From a virus: a DNA stretch of 43,427 bases. A model generated the notes under the pieces. It worked only from the letters and a program-made list of their open reading frames with translations. It searched no databases and was not told the origin of the DNA. Below are positions 1 through 7,310 of the stretch, piece by piece. Positions within the stretch are counted from its first letter, which is position 1. The number at the start of each line of letters is the position of its first letter. Made by a program: the position numbers and the translations under genes. The DNA lies in the IMG/VR virus record IMGVR_UViG_3300031595_000006, positions 1-43,427 of that record; one strand, written 5' to 3'.

Positions 1-858
1 AATAACCAATTCTCGGTGTTCTACGATTCGAAATTCACGATGTCTATTACGATCAATGGACAGCTCCTATTGTGCATGCTGGCGGAACGGCTGTTGAAAG
101 TACCAAGCCTGGAAATACTGCAAGCGAATACGGACGGCATCACCTATCGCATTCACCGCGTCATGGCACCGGTTGCGGAGAGGGTGCGATCGGAGTGGGA
201 AGCGCAAACTCGCCTAAAGTTGGAGGAGGTGCGTTATCGTCGCATGTGGCTGCGGGACGTAAATTCATACGTGGCCGAGAAGCACGACGGCTCGCTCAAA
301 CTAAAAGGGGCTTTTTGGTTTCCGAATAAGTTCCCCGACGATATCACGAACGCCAGCCCGCCGGCGTGGCACAAGGACTTTTCCAACGTCGTCGCCACGA
401 AGGCCGCAGTCGACCACATGGTCAACGGCACCGACATCGAGCGGTTTATTTATAGCCACCGCGACCCGTTCGACTTCATGCTGCGCGCCAAGGTGGACCG
501 CTCGTCGCGGCTGGAGTTGGGCGGGCGCGAGATGCAACGGATCATGCGCTATTACGTGGCGGTGAACGGCGCGGAGCTGAAAAAGATCAGCCCGCCGGTC
601 AAGGGCGCGCGGGTTGGGGATTGGAAACGGCGCAACGGTATCAGTGACGGGGAGTATGCGCGGGTGCTCGCGGAGGTGGGACCGGGCGTATGGGACGCTA
701 GGATCCACACGGCGAACAAGAGCAAGTACGTCATCCGCGAAATGGCCATCGAGTCCGGGTTCAAGGTTGCGAATTGCTCGGTGGCTCGTGATTTTGACTT
801 TAGCAACGTCGATTATGCTTGGTACGTTGACCAGGCCAAGCGCCTCGTTATAGGTTGA
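1..858 (+). CDS. DNA polymerase, C-terminal part (5' truncated by window edge)
   Basis: Frame is open from base 1, so only the C-terminal ~285 residues are present; a GTG at 16 is probably internal. The segment has a palm-domain pattern I associate with phage family-B-like replicative polymerases: a hydrophobic helix with INGQLLLCMLAE, then the metal-binding motif NTDG, where cellular family B has DTDS. It would copy the phage DNA in the cytoplasm. The TGA stop lies inside the TTGACA box of the next promoter. The missing N-terminal part should carry the exonuclease and motif A. Family assignment is from memory of motifs, so family A cannot be fully excluded. Confidence 0.7.
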   Translation, partial: NNQFSVFYDSKFTMSITINGQLLLCMLAERLLKVPSLEILQANTDGITYRIHRVMAPVAERVRSEWEAQTRLKLEEVRYRRMWLRDVNSYVAEKHDGSLKLKGAFWFPNKFPDDITNASPPAWHKDFSNVVATKAAVDHMVNGTDIERFIYSHRDPFDFMLRAKVDRSSRLELGGREMQRIMRYYVAVNGAELKKISPPVKGARVGDWKRRNGISDGEYARVLAEVGPGVWDARIHTANKSKYVIREMAIESGFKVANCSVARDFDFSNVDYAWYVDQAKRLVIG

Positions 859-883
859 CAATGCGCTTATACAAGCGTACTAT
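855..883 (+). promoter_or_regulatory. Promoter/operator A of dispersed family
   Basis: TTGACA at 855-860, 17-bp spacer, TACTAT at 878-883: close to the sigma-70 consensus. The flanking GGTTGACAAT matches the repeated element family. The ATG of the GIY-YIG gene is at 893, only 9 nt after the -10 box, so the transcript would have almost no leader. The polymerase stop codon (856-858) is within the -35 box. Confidence 0.75.
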
Positions 884-892
884 GCGTATATT

Positions 893-1675
893 ATGCCGCG
901 CCGAACTAACCCTCTCCCCACTACCATTTATTGGCTTTACGACGTTCGACCCGAGACGCTGGCCCAATGTCCAGAGGGGCGTCCGTTCTACTGCGGAAAG
1001 ACCGTTCAGGATACGAAGCGCCGATTCGAGGCGCACAGACACAATGCCCGTAAATATCCTGACCGAGCAATATCACGAAAAATAAACGAGTGCGGAGACC
1101 TGATCCGCATCCACGTGGTTGAAGTTGTTCCGGCAGATGGCGATTGGATCGCGCGTGAAAGGTTTTGGATACGGGTACTGCGCATCTTGAGTCATAGCGA
1201 ACCCGTGAACGTGTCGGATGGTGGCGCGGGACCGACGGGCTTGGTCCACACTCCAGAATCACGCGCAAAGATGAGCGCGTCCAAAATGGGAACGGTGCTG
1301 TCGGACGAGCATCGAGCCAAGATAGGAGCGGCGCACAAGGGAAAGTTCGTCTCAGATGAAACCCGTGCGCGAATTGGTCGCGCTAGTGCGAATCGATCAC
1401 CGGAGACACTGGCGAAACTCAGTGCATGGCAGATAGGTAGAAAACTGTCTGCCGAGCATCGCGCCAAGGTTAGCGCAGCGATGAAAGGCCGATTCGTCTC
1501 AGCGGAAACTCGCGTAAAAATGTCGATTGCGTCCAAGAATCGTTCCCCGGAGGCGCGCGCCAGACAGAGCGAAAGGATGAAGGGGAGGGTATTCTCCCCC
1601 GAAACCATAGCCAAAATGAGTGCGGCACAAAGTCGGCGGTATCAGAGATTACGAGAGGCTAATGCCCGCGCCTAG
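893..1675 (+). CDS. GIY-YIG homing endonuclease with NUMOD3 repeats
   Basis: 260 aa. The N-terminal domain (about residues 10-105) has the GIY-YIG pattern: YWLYD near residue 13, YCGKT near 33, KRRFEAH near 42, and NVSDGGAGPTG at the domain end. From about residue 115 there are six or more short repeats of the type SDEHRAKIGAAHKG and SPETLAKLS, which are NUMOD3 DNA-binding modules of phage homing endonucleases. Such free-standing nucleases cut a specific site in related phages and spread by repair. It sits directly behind the polymerase gene, a usual neighbour of homing endonucleases. It has its own promoter and no visible Shine-Dalgarno. Confidence 0.9.
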   Translation: MPRRTNPLPTTIYWLYDVRPETLAQCPEGRPFYCGKTVQDTKRRFEAHRHNARKYPDRAISRKINECGDLIRIHVVEVVPADGDWIARERFWIRVLRILSHSEPVNVSDGGAGPTGLVHTPESRAKMSASKMGTVLSDEHRAKIGAAHKGKFVSDETRARIGRASANRSPETLAKLSAWQIGRKLSAEHRAKVSAAMKGRFVSAETRVKMSIASKNRSPEARARQSERMKGRVFSPETIAKMSAAQSRRYQRLREANARA

Positions 1676-2060
1676 CGAGTTCCAAATCCAGCGCGCAGTG
1701 GTCATTTGGGCCGAAGGCATCTTCCGCAAAACCGAGCAGCGATGGAGTCCTGAACCGGCGCTCTTGCCGACCGTGGTCATGTGGCACACGCCGAACAATG
1801 GGCGCCGCGGGCAAGACGGCGCGCTGGAAGGCAAGTTCCTCAAAGAAATGGGCGTCAAGCCAGGCATTCCCGATCTGTTTTTTCTCCACGGCGGATTGTT
1901 CGGCTTGGAACTGAAAAAGGCGGACGGCTCGCTCTCCAAGGACCAGCGCAATTTGCACCCCCGCCTGGTCGCCGCCGGGGCGCGGGTGGCCACGGCCTAT
2001 TCGCTCGACGAGGCCAAGCAAATTGTCCGCGGTTGGGGGTTGACAATACACGGCCGGTGA
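1662..2060 (+). CDS. VRR-NUC domain nuclease
   Basis: 132 aa from ATG 1662, preceded by GAGG; it overlaps the end of the GIY-YIG gene by 14 nt. The pattern is that of phage VRR-NUC proteins (PD-(D/E)XK superfamily): W.TPNNG near the N-terminus, GVKPGIPDLFFL as the metal-binding region, then GLELKKADGSLSKDQ with the E-x-K catalytic pair. These small nucleases are usually found with phage polymerases and helicases and are thought to resolve or trim branched DNA. The last codons contain the next TTGACA box. Confidence 0.88.
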   Translation: MPAPSEFQIQRAVVIWAEGIFRKTEQRWSPEPALLPTVVMWHTPNNGRRGQDGALEGKFLKEMGVKPGIPDLFFLHGGLFGLELKKADGSLSKDQRNLHPRLVAAGARVATAYSLDEAKQIVRGWGLTIHGR

Positions 2061-2067
2061 GTAGTAT
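2040..2067 (+). promoter_or_regulatory. Promoter/operator B of dispersed family
   Basis: TTGACA at 2040-2045 within GGTTGACAATACAC, 16-bp spacer, TAGTAT at 2062-2067. The ATG of the next gene is at 2074, just 6 nt after the -10 box, so the start codon would be at or next to the transcription start. The element is embedded in the 3' end of the VRR-NUC gene. Confidence 0.7.
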
Positions 2068-2073
2068 CGGCGC

Positions 2074-2448
2074 ATGAACCGCGACCCACTCCACGCCCGC
2101 ATCGCCAGTCTGCAAGACGAACTGGCCAAGGCGCACGCCCTGATTTCCGAGATGCGGATGGATCGCACGCGGGACGTTCACGAACTCTACGGCGTGGCGG
2201 ACCTGACGAAGCGCGAGGCCGAGATCGTATCGGCCATCGCCAAGCACCGCCGCATCACGCACGACCGGCTGTTCTCGATCCTCTACGCGGATTCGGACAC
2301 GACCGTCGGGATGAACACGGTGCAGGTCCAGATGGTCGCCATCCGCCGCAAGCTCGCGCCGCACGGCATCGCGATTAAGACACTTTGGAAAGTCGGTTAC
2401 GAAATGGCCGCGGACGACGTGGCCAAACTGAGGGATTTAGCAGCATGA
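2074..2448 (+). CDS. Winged-helix DNA-binding protein (OmpR C-terminal-like)
   Basis: 124 aa. Residues 1-40 are a helical, charged segment; residues about 43-115 resemble the effector domain of OmpR-type regulators: LTKREAEIVSAIA, then an N-x-V-x-V-x-x-x-x-x-R-x-K-L recognition-helix pattern (NTVQVQMVAIRRKL), and a wing ending in VGYEM. No receiver domain is present, so it is not a classical response regulator. It is a candidate phage transcription regulator and lies immediately behind a dispersed-family element. The start is inferred to be leaderless. The stop overlaps the next ATG (ATGA). Confidence 0.75.
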   Translation: MNRDPLHARIASLQDELAKAHALISEMRMDRTRDVHELYGVADLTKREAEIVSAIAKHRRITHDRLFSILYADSDTTVGMNTVQVQMVAIRRKLAPHGIAIKTLWKVGYEMAADDVAKLRDLAA

Positions 2449-3011
2449 TCTTCCCCTATCGCGTTCGCCACGATGTTGTCTTGCGCGCCTTGGTCGCCGT
2501 CTGCGTGCTCGTGGCGACTGTCATTGCGCTGTCCATGAGTGGTGCTTATGCAAGCCCGATCGAGTGCGGGCGGTTCGGGTGTCACGAGACGCGCCTGGTA
2601 GCGCCTGCCAAGCACCACGCCCGGCACCGCGTCCACCGGCCAACAAGGGACGCCAACGGCAACATTGCGGACAGCCGCTACTGCCACCCCGAGACTGCTG
2701 CCGGTCGCATCACGATCGCCTGTGACCTTGCCGACAAGATGCAAGGTTTCATCCGTGACGTGGTGGCGCGCGGCTTCAAAGGGCCGGTGCATTGCCTGTC
2801 CTATTCGCACAGCCATGTGGCGCACAGCCTGCACTTCGTCGGCGAGGCGTGCGACTTCGCGCAGCGTGGATGGGGAAAAACGGTGCGGGTGATGTACCAC
2901 GTTCGGGACTTGGTGGCGAAGTGGGGCTTGCGCGACGGCTGCACCTTTCGGGACTGCGGGCATATTGATAGTGGTCGGTCGGTCGGTCGGGTTCGGATGG
3001 TGCGGCGGTGA
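2445..3011 (+). CDS. Exported M15-like peptidase (VanY/DD-carboxypeptidase type)
   Basis: 188 aa from ATG 2445 (ATGA overlap). The N-terminus carries a hydrophobic segment at residues 13-33, ending near AYASP, that looks like a signal peptide or anchor. The zinc motif SxHxxGxACDF occurs as SLHFVGEACDF (His130, Asp137), with a second His in GHIDSG (His173, Asp175), typical of family M15. The likely role is peptidoglycan peptide cleavage in the periplasm. It lies far from the lysis cassette, in the early region, so a role other than lysis is possible. A four-fold GGTC repeat encodes the last residues. The stop overlaps the next GTG. Confidence 0.75.
   Translation: MIFPYRVRHDVVLRALVAVCVLVATVIALSMSGAYASPIECGRFGCHETRLVAPAKHHARHRVHRPTRDANGNIADSRYCHPETAAGRITIACDLADKMQGFIRDVVARGFKGPVHCLSYSHSHVAHSLHFVGEACDFAQRGWGKTVRVMYHVRDLVAKWGLRDGCTFRDCGHIDSGRSVGRVRMVRR
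2973..2988 (+). repeat. Tetranucleotide repeat (GGTC)4
   Basis: Four perfect copies of GGTC, in the 3' end of the M15-like gene just after the codons for GHIDSG. A change in copy number would alter the C-terminus and the stop, which overlaps the methyltransferase start. Confidence 0.85.
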
Positions 3012-3835
3012 GGCTCTACCAAGGCGATTGCCTCGACGTGATGCGCTCGCTTCCGGCGGGGTCGGTGGACCTGACCGTGACCAGTCCGCCTTACGACAAT
3101 CTGCGGACGTACAACGGGTCGTTGAACGATTGGAACGCCGCCAAGTGGCAAGCGATCATTGCAGAATTGTACCGCATCACGACGGACGGCGGAGTGGTCG
3201 TTTGGGTGGTCGGAGACGCGACGGTCAACGGTAGCGAAACGGGCACCAGTTTCCGGCAGGCGCTTCATGCGATGGAGTGCGGGTTCAATCTCCACGACAC
3301 AATGATTTATCACAAAGAAGGTCCGCCGCTCTCACACAATCGGTACGAACAAAAGTTTGAGTTTATGTTCATATGGTCAAAAGGTCGCCCCAACTCTTTC
3401 AATGGTATTCGTGAGGCTAGTCTACACGCCGGGAAGAAGCGAACCGGTTCGATGCGCCAAGATGGCGACGATCTTTCAACGAGAAACATCGGCGGAATCG
3501 TCGCGGATGATAAACTGCGCGGGAATGTGTGGCTGATTTCGTGCCAGAATGGCGGGACAAATTACAAAGCCGCGCACGTCCATCCAGCCATCTACCCTGA
3601 ACAACTCGCACATGACCACATCGTCTCGTGGTCGAATCCAGGCGACGTTGTGTTCGACCCTTTCCTTGGCAGCGGCACCACTGGAGTCGCCGCCAAGCGC
3701 ACCGGCCGCGACTTCATCGGCATCGAGCGCGACCGCGACTACTTTGCACTCGCCCTGGACCGCATCGCCCGCGAGCCGTGGCCCGGTCAGGCCCGGTGGG
3801 AGCAATTGCGGGCGCGGTTACAGGTGGCAGCGTGA
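3008..3835 (+). CDS. DNA adenine/cytosine-N4 methyltransferase (beta class)
   Basis: 275 aa with GTG start overlapping the previous stop (GTGA). Motif IV is TSPPYD at residues 25-30 and motif I is DPFLGSGTT near residue 215, followed by GRDFIGIERD; the order IV then I is that of beta-class N6-adenine/N4-cytosine methyltransferases. It would methylate phage DNA using S-adenosylmethionine. No restriction endonuclease partner is adjacent, so it is an orphan enzyme, perhaps protecting against host restriction or marking DNA for regulation. SPPY is compatible with either base. Confidence 0.9.
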   Translation: MRLYQGDCLDVMRSLPAGSVDLTVTSPPYDNLRTYNGSLNDWNAAKWQAIIAELYRITTDGGVVVWVVGDATVNGSETGTSFRQALHAMECGFNLHDTMIYHKEGPPLSHNRYEQKFEFMFIWSKGRPNSFNGIREASLHAGKKRTGSMRQDGDDLSTRNIGGIVADDKLRGNVWLISCQNGGTNYKAAHVHPAIYPEQLAHDHIVSWSNPGDVVFDPFLGSGTTGVAAKRTGRDFIGIERDRDYFALALDRIAREPWPGQARWEQLRARLQVAA

Positions 3836-4065
3836 CCGACACCCTTGGATATGCGCCCCGCGGTCTGTCTCGTGACGAGGCGGCGCGCTATGTCGGCGTC
3901 GGCGCCACTAAGTTTGACGAGATGGTGAAGGATGGCCGCATGCCGCGGCCGAAACGCATTGACGGGCGTGTCGTTTGGGACCGCCTGCGCATCGAGGCGG
4001 CGTTCTCTGACCTGCCCGACGAGATGAAGGTCAACCCGCTGGACCGCATGCTTGCCGCGTCGTAA
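3832..4065 (+). CDS. Excisionase/AlpA-like HTH protein
   Basis: 77 aa, GTG start with GTGA overlap to the methyltransferase. The pattern GLSRDEAARYVGVGATKFDE followed by DGRMPRPKRIDGRVVWDR is that of MerR/AlpA-type small DNA-binding proteins used as excisionases. Its place 11 bp ahead of the integrase supports a role as recombination directionality factor that favours prophage excision. It could alternatively act as a transcription regulator. Confidence 0.75.
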   Translation: MTDTLGYAPRGLSRDEAARYVGVGATKFDEMVKDGRMPRPKRIDGRVVWDRLRIEAAFSDLPDEMKVNPLDRMLAAS

Positions 4066-4076
4066 CATGGCGCACA

Positions 4077-5141
4077 ATGGGCGGAGATCATCCCTACGCT
4101 GGCTCTTACGAAGATCGCCACGGTAAACGCCGCTGGCGATTTCGCCGCGCGAGTAAAACCGTTCAACTGCCGGGAGCACCTGGCCAGCCTGAGTTCGAGG
4201 CGGCATACGCCGCCGCGCTCGCCGGCAAGCCGATTCAAAAGGCACAGGTCCGCCGCCTACCGACCGCCGCCTCACCCAAGTCGTTGCGCGCCGCGTGGCG
4301 CATTCTCCGCACCGACACGCCTGAATGGAAGCAACTCGGTTCGGCCATCAAAACATCGCAGACGGCCATAGCCGAAAAATTCTTGACCATGACCTTCGCC
4401 GACGACGACCCGACCGTGTTCGGCGACGTCGCCGTGGCCGATCTGCAGCGTCGGCACATCAAGGCTATCCTGGCCCGTAAATCCGACACGCCGCACGCTG
4501 CGGCACATCTCCTGCGCGTCATCCGCAAATTAATCGGCGTGGCGCTTGACCAGGGATGGATCGAGTTCGACCCGACGCACCGGCTAAAATTCCGCCCCGA
4601 GTACAAGGGCTGGAAAGCGTGGTCGGCGGAACACCGGACCAAGTTCGAAAAGCACTGGCCGGTCGGCTCTACGCCGCGCCTTGTTTACGCGCTGGCGCTC
4701 TACTTTGGGCACCGCCGATCGGACATCGTGAAAGTGCGGTGGGCGGACATCGAGACGGCTGGCACCAACGTCGTCCAGAAGAAAACCGACAAGGCGCTTT
4801 GGATCCCGGTGCTCGCCGACCTTCAGCGGGTGTTCGACGCGACGCCCCGGCAAAGCGAGTTCGTCCTCATCACTCAATATGGCCAGCCATTCAGCGCCAA
4901 GGCGCTCGGGATGCGAATGCAGCGATGGACGCACCTTGCGGGCCTCCCGGCGGGATGCACGCTCCACGGCCTCCGTAAGACGCTTGGCAAGATGTTGGCG
5001 GAGAGCGGCGCCAGCACCCGCGAGATCATGGCTATCCTTGGTCACGACGACATCGCGCACGCGGAACTCTACACGCGCGAGGCCGAACAGAAATTGCTCG
5101 CCACTGCCGGCATGGAAAAGCTGGCTAACCGCCGTGGCTAA
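4077..5141 (+). CDS. int: Tyrosine integrase
   Basis: 354 aa. Residues 1-60 form an arm-binding-like N-terminus rich in Arg/Lys; 70-165 resemble the core-binding SAM-like domain. The catalytic residues are visible: Arg in GHRRSDI (213/214), His-x-x-Arg in HGLRK (297/300), His323 in LGHDD and Tyr332 in AELYTREAEQ. The enzyme would integrate and excise the phage by site-specific recombination. The 3' end overlaps direct repeats that may be its own arm sites. No clear Shine-Dalgarno is visible before ATG 4077. Confidence 0.95.
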   Translation: MGGDHPYAGSYEDRHGKRRWRFRRASKTVQLPGAPGQPEFEAAYAAALAGKPIQKAQVRRLPTAASPKSLRAAWRILRTDTPEWKQLGSAIKTSQTAIAEKFLTMTFADDDPTVFGDVAVADLQRRHIKAILARKSDTPHAAAHLLRVIRKLIGVALDQGWIEFDPTHRLKFRPEYKGWKAWSAEHRTKFEKHWPVGSTPRLVYALALYFGHRRSDIVKVRWADIETAGTNVVQKKTDKALWIPVLADLQRVFDATPRQSEFVLITQYGQPFSAKALGMRMQRWTHLAGLPAGCTLHGLRKTLGKMLAESGASTREIMAILGHDDIAHAELYTREAEQKLLATAGMEKLANRRG

Positions 5142-5169
5142 CCCGACTGGCTAACCCGACTGGCTAACC
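5123..5169 (+). repeat. Four GGCTAACC direct repeats phased at 13 bp
   Basis: GGCTAACC occurs at 5123, 5136, 5149 and 5162, exactly 13 bp apart, spanning the last codons of the integrase gene and the bases after it. A fifth copy lies at 5294-5301. Regularly phased direct repeats next to int are typical of integrase arm-type or excisionase sites. The function is inferred. Confidence 0.8.
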
Positions 5170-5311
5170 GCTAAATAAGTTATTGATTTCTAACGACCAT
5201 GCTACTCCCCTAGGGAGCGCCAGCCCATAGCAAAATCAATTGGTTAACTCGGCGGTTCGCCGCGCTCGTTTCCCGTAGGTTCTCGTAGCGTCGGGCTAAC
5301 CGCCGCCGCCC
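5142..5311. other. Candidate attP region
   Basis: This 170-bp gap between int and the repressor has no gene. It contains the repeats described separately and a near-palindrome around CTCCCCTAGGGAG (about 5205-5217), then an AT-richer stretch near 5222-5245. A phage attachment site normally lies here next to int. The exact core cannot be defined without the host sequence, and I see no tRNA fragment. Confidence 0.5.
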
Positions 5312-5587
5312 CTAAAACTCCTCCCAGATAATTCCACGGCTATTTCCCGAAAATGTGAAGTGCACGCCCTCGCGTTCGTAGTATCCTTGCAGGCGTGCGC
5401 GCAGGTCGAGACTCGCCTGTCCTTCCTCGACGCGCCGGATAGAACTGTCTGAAACGCCCGATCGGTCGGCGAGCCGCCGCACCGAGAGCGACAGTACCGC
5501 ACGCGCCGCACGCGCCTGGCGCGGCGACATCGCCCTAATCGTCTGCATTTGCACCGACCCCCAAGAGTCACTCTCGGCGCGCAACAT
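5312..5587 (-). CDS. Small HTH (XRE/Cro-CI-like) regulator, candidate repressor
   Basis: 91 aa from ATG 5587, or 78 aa from an internal ATG at 5548, which leaves a more typical N-terminus (MQTIRAMSPRQARAARA). The helix-turn-helix lies at VRRLADRSGVSDSSIRRVEEG. It has no LexA-type peptidase domain. The position, transcribed away from a control region and beside int, is that of an immunity repressor, though it is short for a CI protein and could be a Cro-like factor. It is the only obvious XRE-type regulator in the window. Confidence 0.75.
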   Translation of the reverse strand: MLRAESDSWGSVQMQTIRAMSPRQARAARAVLSLSVRRLADRSGVSDSSIRRVEEGQASLDLRARLQGYYEREGVHFTFSGNSRGIIWEEF

Positions 5588-5747
5588 GGCGAAAATTCAC
5601 GGTTTTTCAATGCTTGTCGCTGTTAACACTTAATCGGGAACCTGTGAACTATAATTCAACCGACCGTGAGCAAATTTTGCTTGCGGGTGAATAAATTTTG
5701 ACTAAGGTTGTAGTTGTTAGTGCACACATGTAACGAACGGGTGGAGC
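5588..5747. promoter_or_regulatory. Divergent control region between HTH gene (-) and small + gene
   Basis: 160 bp, clearly AT-richer than the surroundings, with no gene. AAATTTTG occurs twice (about 5681 and 5693), and a TTGACT lies at 5698-5703 facing the + gene without a convincing -10 box. The arrangement suggests an operator/promoter region of an immunity switch. The dispersed GTTGACAATAC element is not present here. Confidence 0.5.
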
Positions 5748-5930
5748 GTGAAACAAATAACGGGGGCAGAGCGGGCGGCCTTGGTAGGCCCGAATTCAGG
5801 GGATGAGACCGACGACGGAATCGCGATGGCGCTACTCGATGCGGCTCGCGAGCTGTCCGAGGTCAAAGAGCGGATTGAGACGCTGGTGAACACGCACGCG
5901 ATGCGTCGCGGTGTGAAGGTGGCGGCATAA
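5748..5930 (+). CDS. Small protein, Cro-position
   Basis: 60 aa, GTG start after GGGTGGAG. It is acidic in its first half (GDETDDG) with a helix from about residue 26 (LLDAARELSEVKERIETL) and a basic C-terminus. I do not recognise the family. It is the first gene rightward from the control region, a place where cro- or cII-type genes sit, but there is no visible HTH. A strong terminator follows 22 bp after the stop. Confidence 0.55.
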   Translation: MKQITGAERAALVGPNSGDETDDGIAMALLDAARELSEVKERIETLVNTHAMRRGVKVAA

Positions 5931-5952
5931 CCGAGATGCGAGTGGGCGACTC

Positions 5953-5975
5953 GGCCGCGCAAATGCGGCCTTTTT
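5953..5975 (+). terminator. Intrinsic terminator
   Basis: Perfect 6-bp stem GGCCGC/GCGGCC with a 6-nt loop, followed by TTTTTCTTT. It ends the short + transcript of the 60-aa gene and faces the convergent DUF7338-like gene. Confidence 0.85.
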
Positions 5976-5977
5976 CT

Positions 5978-6409
5978 TTACCAGTTCAGTTTTATTCCGG
6001 CGAAACCGGATGGCTGCCATCCCGCGTACCACGTGACACGCTTGCCGCTGTAGCTCACGAACGGCAGCGGGATCCCGACGTGGAGCACGCACCACTGCCA
6101 ACCCGTCTCGCCCAGGTCGTTGCGCTGGATGGTGCCGACCGGTGCGCGGCCGGTGACTGCGTAGTTTCTATCAGCCACACCGACGACGAAGCATCGGAAG
6201 TTCTGGAGCGGATTGCGCAGGACGTTCCATGTGAACCAACGCCGCCACTGCGGCCACTCGGGGTGATACCAGTCGGCTTGGTCGACGGTCTGTTCAGTAG
6301 CGTTGCCGAACCACCACACGGGGTTGATCTTTTTCCACGGTGAGACGGGCGTCCGGCCGGTGACGGTCGCGCTGGTTTGGTCGGCGTTGAATGTCCATGT
6401 TTCAGGCAT
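5978..6409 (-). CDS. DUF7338-like phage protein
   Basis: 143 aa, very rich in Trp (for example NPVWWFGNAT and WPQWRRWFTWNVLRNP), with C-terminal VSYSGKRVTWYAGWQPSGFAGIKL. This matches a widespread phage family usually labelled DUF7338, with a WRNP..N..F..GV core that I recall as membrane-associated and of unknown function. It is the last gene of the leftward block and ends at the T-run of the opposing terminator. Confidence 0.65.
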   Translation of the reverse strand: MPETWTFNADQTSATVTGRTPVSPWKKINPVWWFGNATEQTVDQADWYHPEWPQWRRWFTWNVLRNPLQNFRCFVVGVADRNYAVTGRAPVGTIQRNDLGETGWQWCVLHVGIPLPFVSYSGKRVTWYAGWQPSGFAGIKLNW

Positions 6410-6464
6410 TGACTCGCCCTTTCGGCGCGGTTAGCTTATGTTCCTACGCAATAGGAGAATAGGT

Positions 6465-6629
6465 ATGCGTGAACAAAACGAGTACAACGAGCGGGCATTG
6501 ATGGTGCTGGTGCGCGAGTCGCGGCGGATGGAGGACACCGCCGAGCGCGTGCGCCTAGTGGTCGAGGCGATGGCCAAGCGATCAGGAATTAGGGAGGCGC
6601 GAACGGAGGACGGATTCGAGGCGACTTAG
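6465..6629 (+). CDS. Small charged helical protein
   Basis: 54 aa from ATG 6465, preceded by AGGAGAATAGGT, a good ribosome binding site; an upstream in-frame ATG at 6438 lacks one. The sequence is one charged amphipathic helix (ERALMVLVRESRRMED, then ERVRLVVEAMAKR). Function unknown. Its 3' end overlaps the end of the DUF5664 gene by 48 bp on the opposite strand. Confidence 0.5.
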   Translation: MREQNEYNERALMVLVRESRRMEDTAERVRLVVEAMAKRSGIREARTEDGFEAT

Positions 6630-6980
6630 TATGGCCGAAGCGGCACCAGGCAGCGGGCGATCGTCAATTAGATTCCCCGTCTCCATTGCGTCGAGCAAGA
6701 TGGCGCAACAGCCAATGACGTGCCCGAGGTGGTGGACGCCGCTATCGGGCGCGCACTCCTCTCCGTCAAGATAATCGGCGAGATGACGATACGCAGCGGC
6801 GATATAGGTCCGCGCCGGCACTTTCTTTTCGCGCCAGTTGTACGGGCCGTACTTTGTGGCACCGTCCACCATCGCATGTGCACCGTGAATGATCCCGGCC
6901 GAAGGTAACAGCGACAAATCGACCTTGCGGGCGCCGACGAGTGTTTTAGGGTTCACCTCGTCGTCGGGCGGGTTCGGCAT
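6582..6980 (-). CDS. DUF5664 / dATP-dGTP diphosphohydrolase N-terminal-like protein
   Basis: 132 aa from ATG 6980 after CGGGAAAG. The pattern K.DLSLLP..GIIHGAHAM..GATKYGPYNWR, then HLADYLDGEE and GVHHLGHVIGCCAILLDA, is that of the phage DUF5664 family, whose His and Asp/Glu residues suggest a metal-dependent all-alpha nucleotide hydrolase. It may act on the deoxynucleotide pool during infection. The enzymatic activity is inferred from the family name only. Confidence 0.8.
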   Translation of the reverse strand: MPNPPDDEVNPKTLVGARKVDLSLLPSAGIIHGAHAMVDGATKYGPYNWREKKVPARTYIAAAYRHLADYLDGEECAPDSGVHHLGHVIGCCAILLDAMETGNLIDDRPLPGAASAILSRLESVLRSRLPNS

Positions 6981-7006
6981 CTTTCCCGACGTGCTGCAAT
7001 GGGCGG

Positions 7007-7195
7007 TCAAATCGAACGCTCCAACAGGTCGGCCGCTTCCTTGGCGACTTCAATGAGTGCCGTGGTCTGCGGGGCGATCGCCGCGCTTTCCGGGTGAATG
7101 GCTGCGCGCAGGCGCGTTGTGACCTGTGACGTTGTGTCGATGCACTGATTCGTGGCGCGGCACCTGCCATTGGTGCAGGTCGCGGGGTTACACAT
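7007..7195 (-). CDS. Small Cys-rich protein
   Basis: 62 aa from ATG 7195, which overlaps the previous stop; a GTG at 7210 would add five residues. The first 20 residues contain four Cys (MCNPATCTNGRCRATNQC), the rest is helical. It may bind a metal. I do not recognise the family. It is 26 bp upstream of the DUF5664 start and is probably co-transcribed. Confidence 0.55.
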   Translation of the reverse strand: MCNPATCTNGRCRATNQCIDTTSQVTTRLRAAIHPESAAIAPQTTALIEVAKEAADLLERSI

Positions 7196-7310
7196 TCCAG
7201 ATTCGTCCACATCGTCGACAGAACATTATCCAGCGCATGCGAAACCGAGGCGACCGCGCTACAATCTGGTGGCGATGACGGTGGAAAATGGCGCACCAGA
7301 GGCTACGCAT
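7188..7310 (-). CDS. 40-aa Cys-pair (zinc-ribbon-like) protein
   Basis: Found by reading the gap between neighbours: ATG at 7310 overlaps the stop of the upstream gene, and the TAA at 7188-7190 overlaps the next start. The product is basic, begins MRSLWCAIF and ends with FCRRCGRIWNV, a C-x-x-C-G-x-x-W ending common in tiny phage proteins. Start and stop overlaps on both sides support a real gene. Function unknown. Confidence 0.5.
   Translation of the reverse strand: MRSLWCAIFHRHRHQIVARSPRFRMRWIMFCRRCGRIWNV

Noticed and set aside
5195-5235. tRNA 3' end as attP core
   Set aside because: CTCCCCTAGGGAG resembles part of an anticodon arm, but no TTCGA-type T-arm or acceptor end follows, so a tRNA fragment is not supported.
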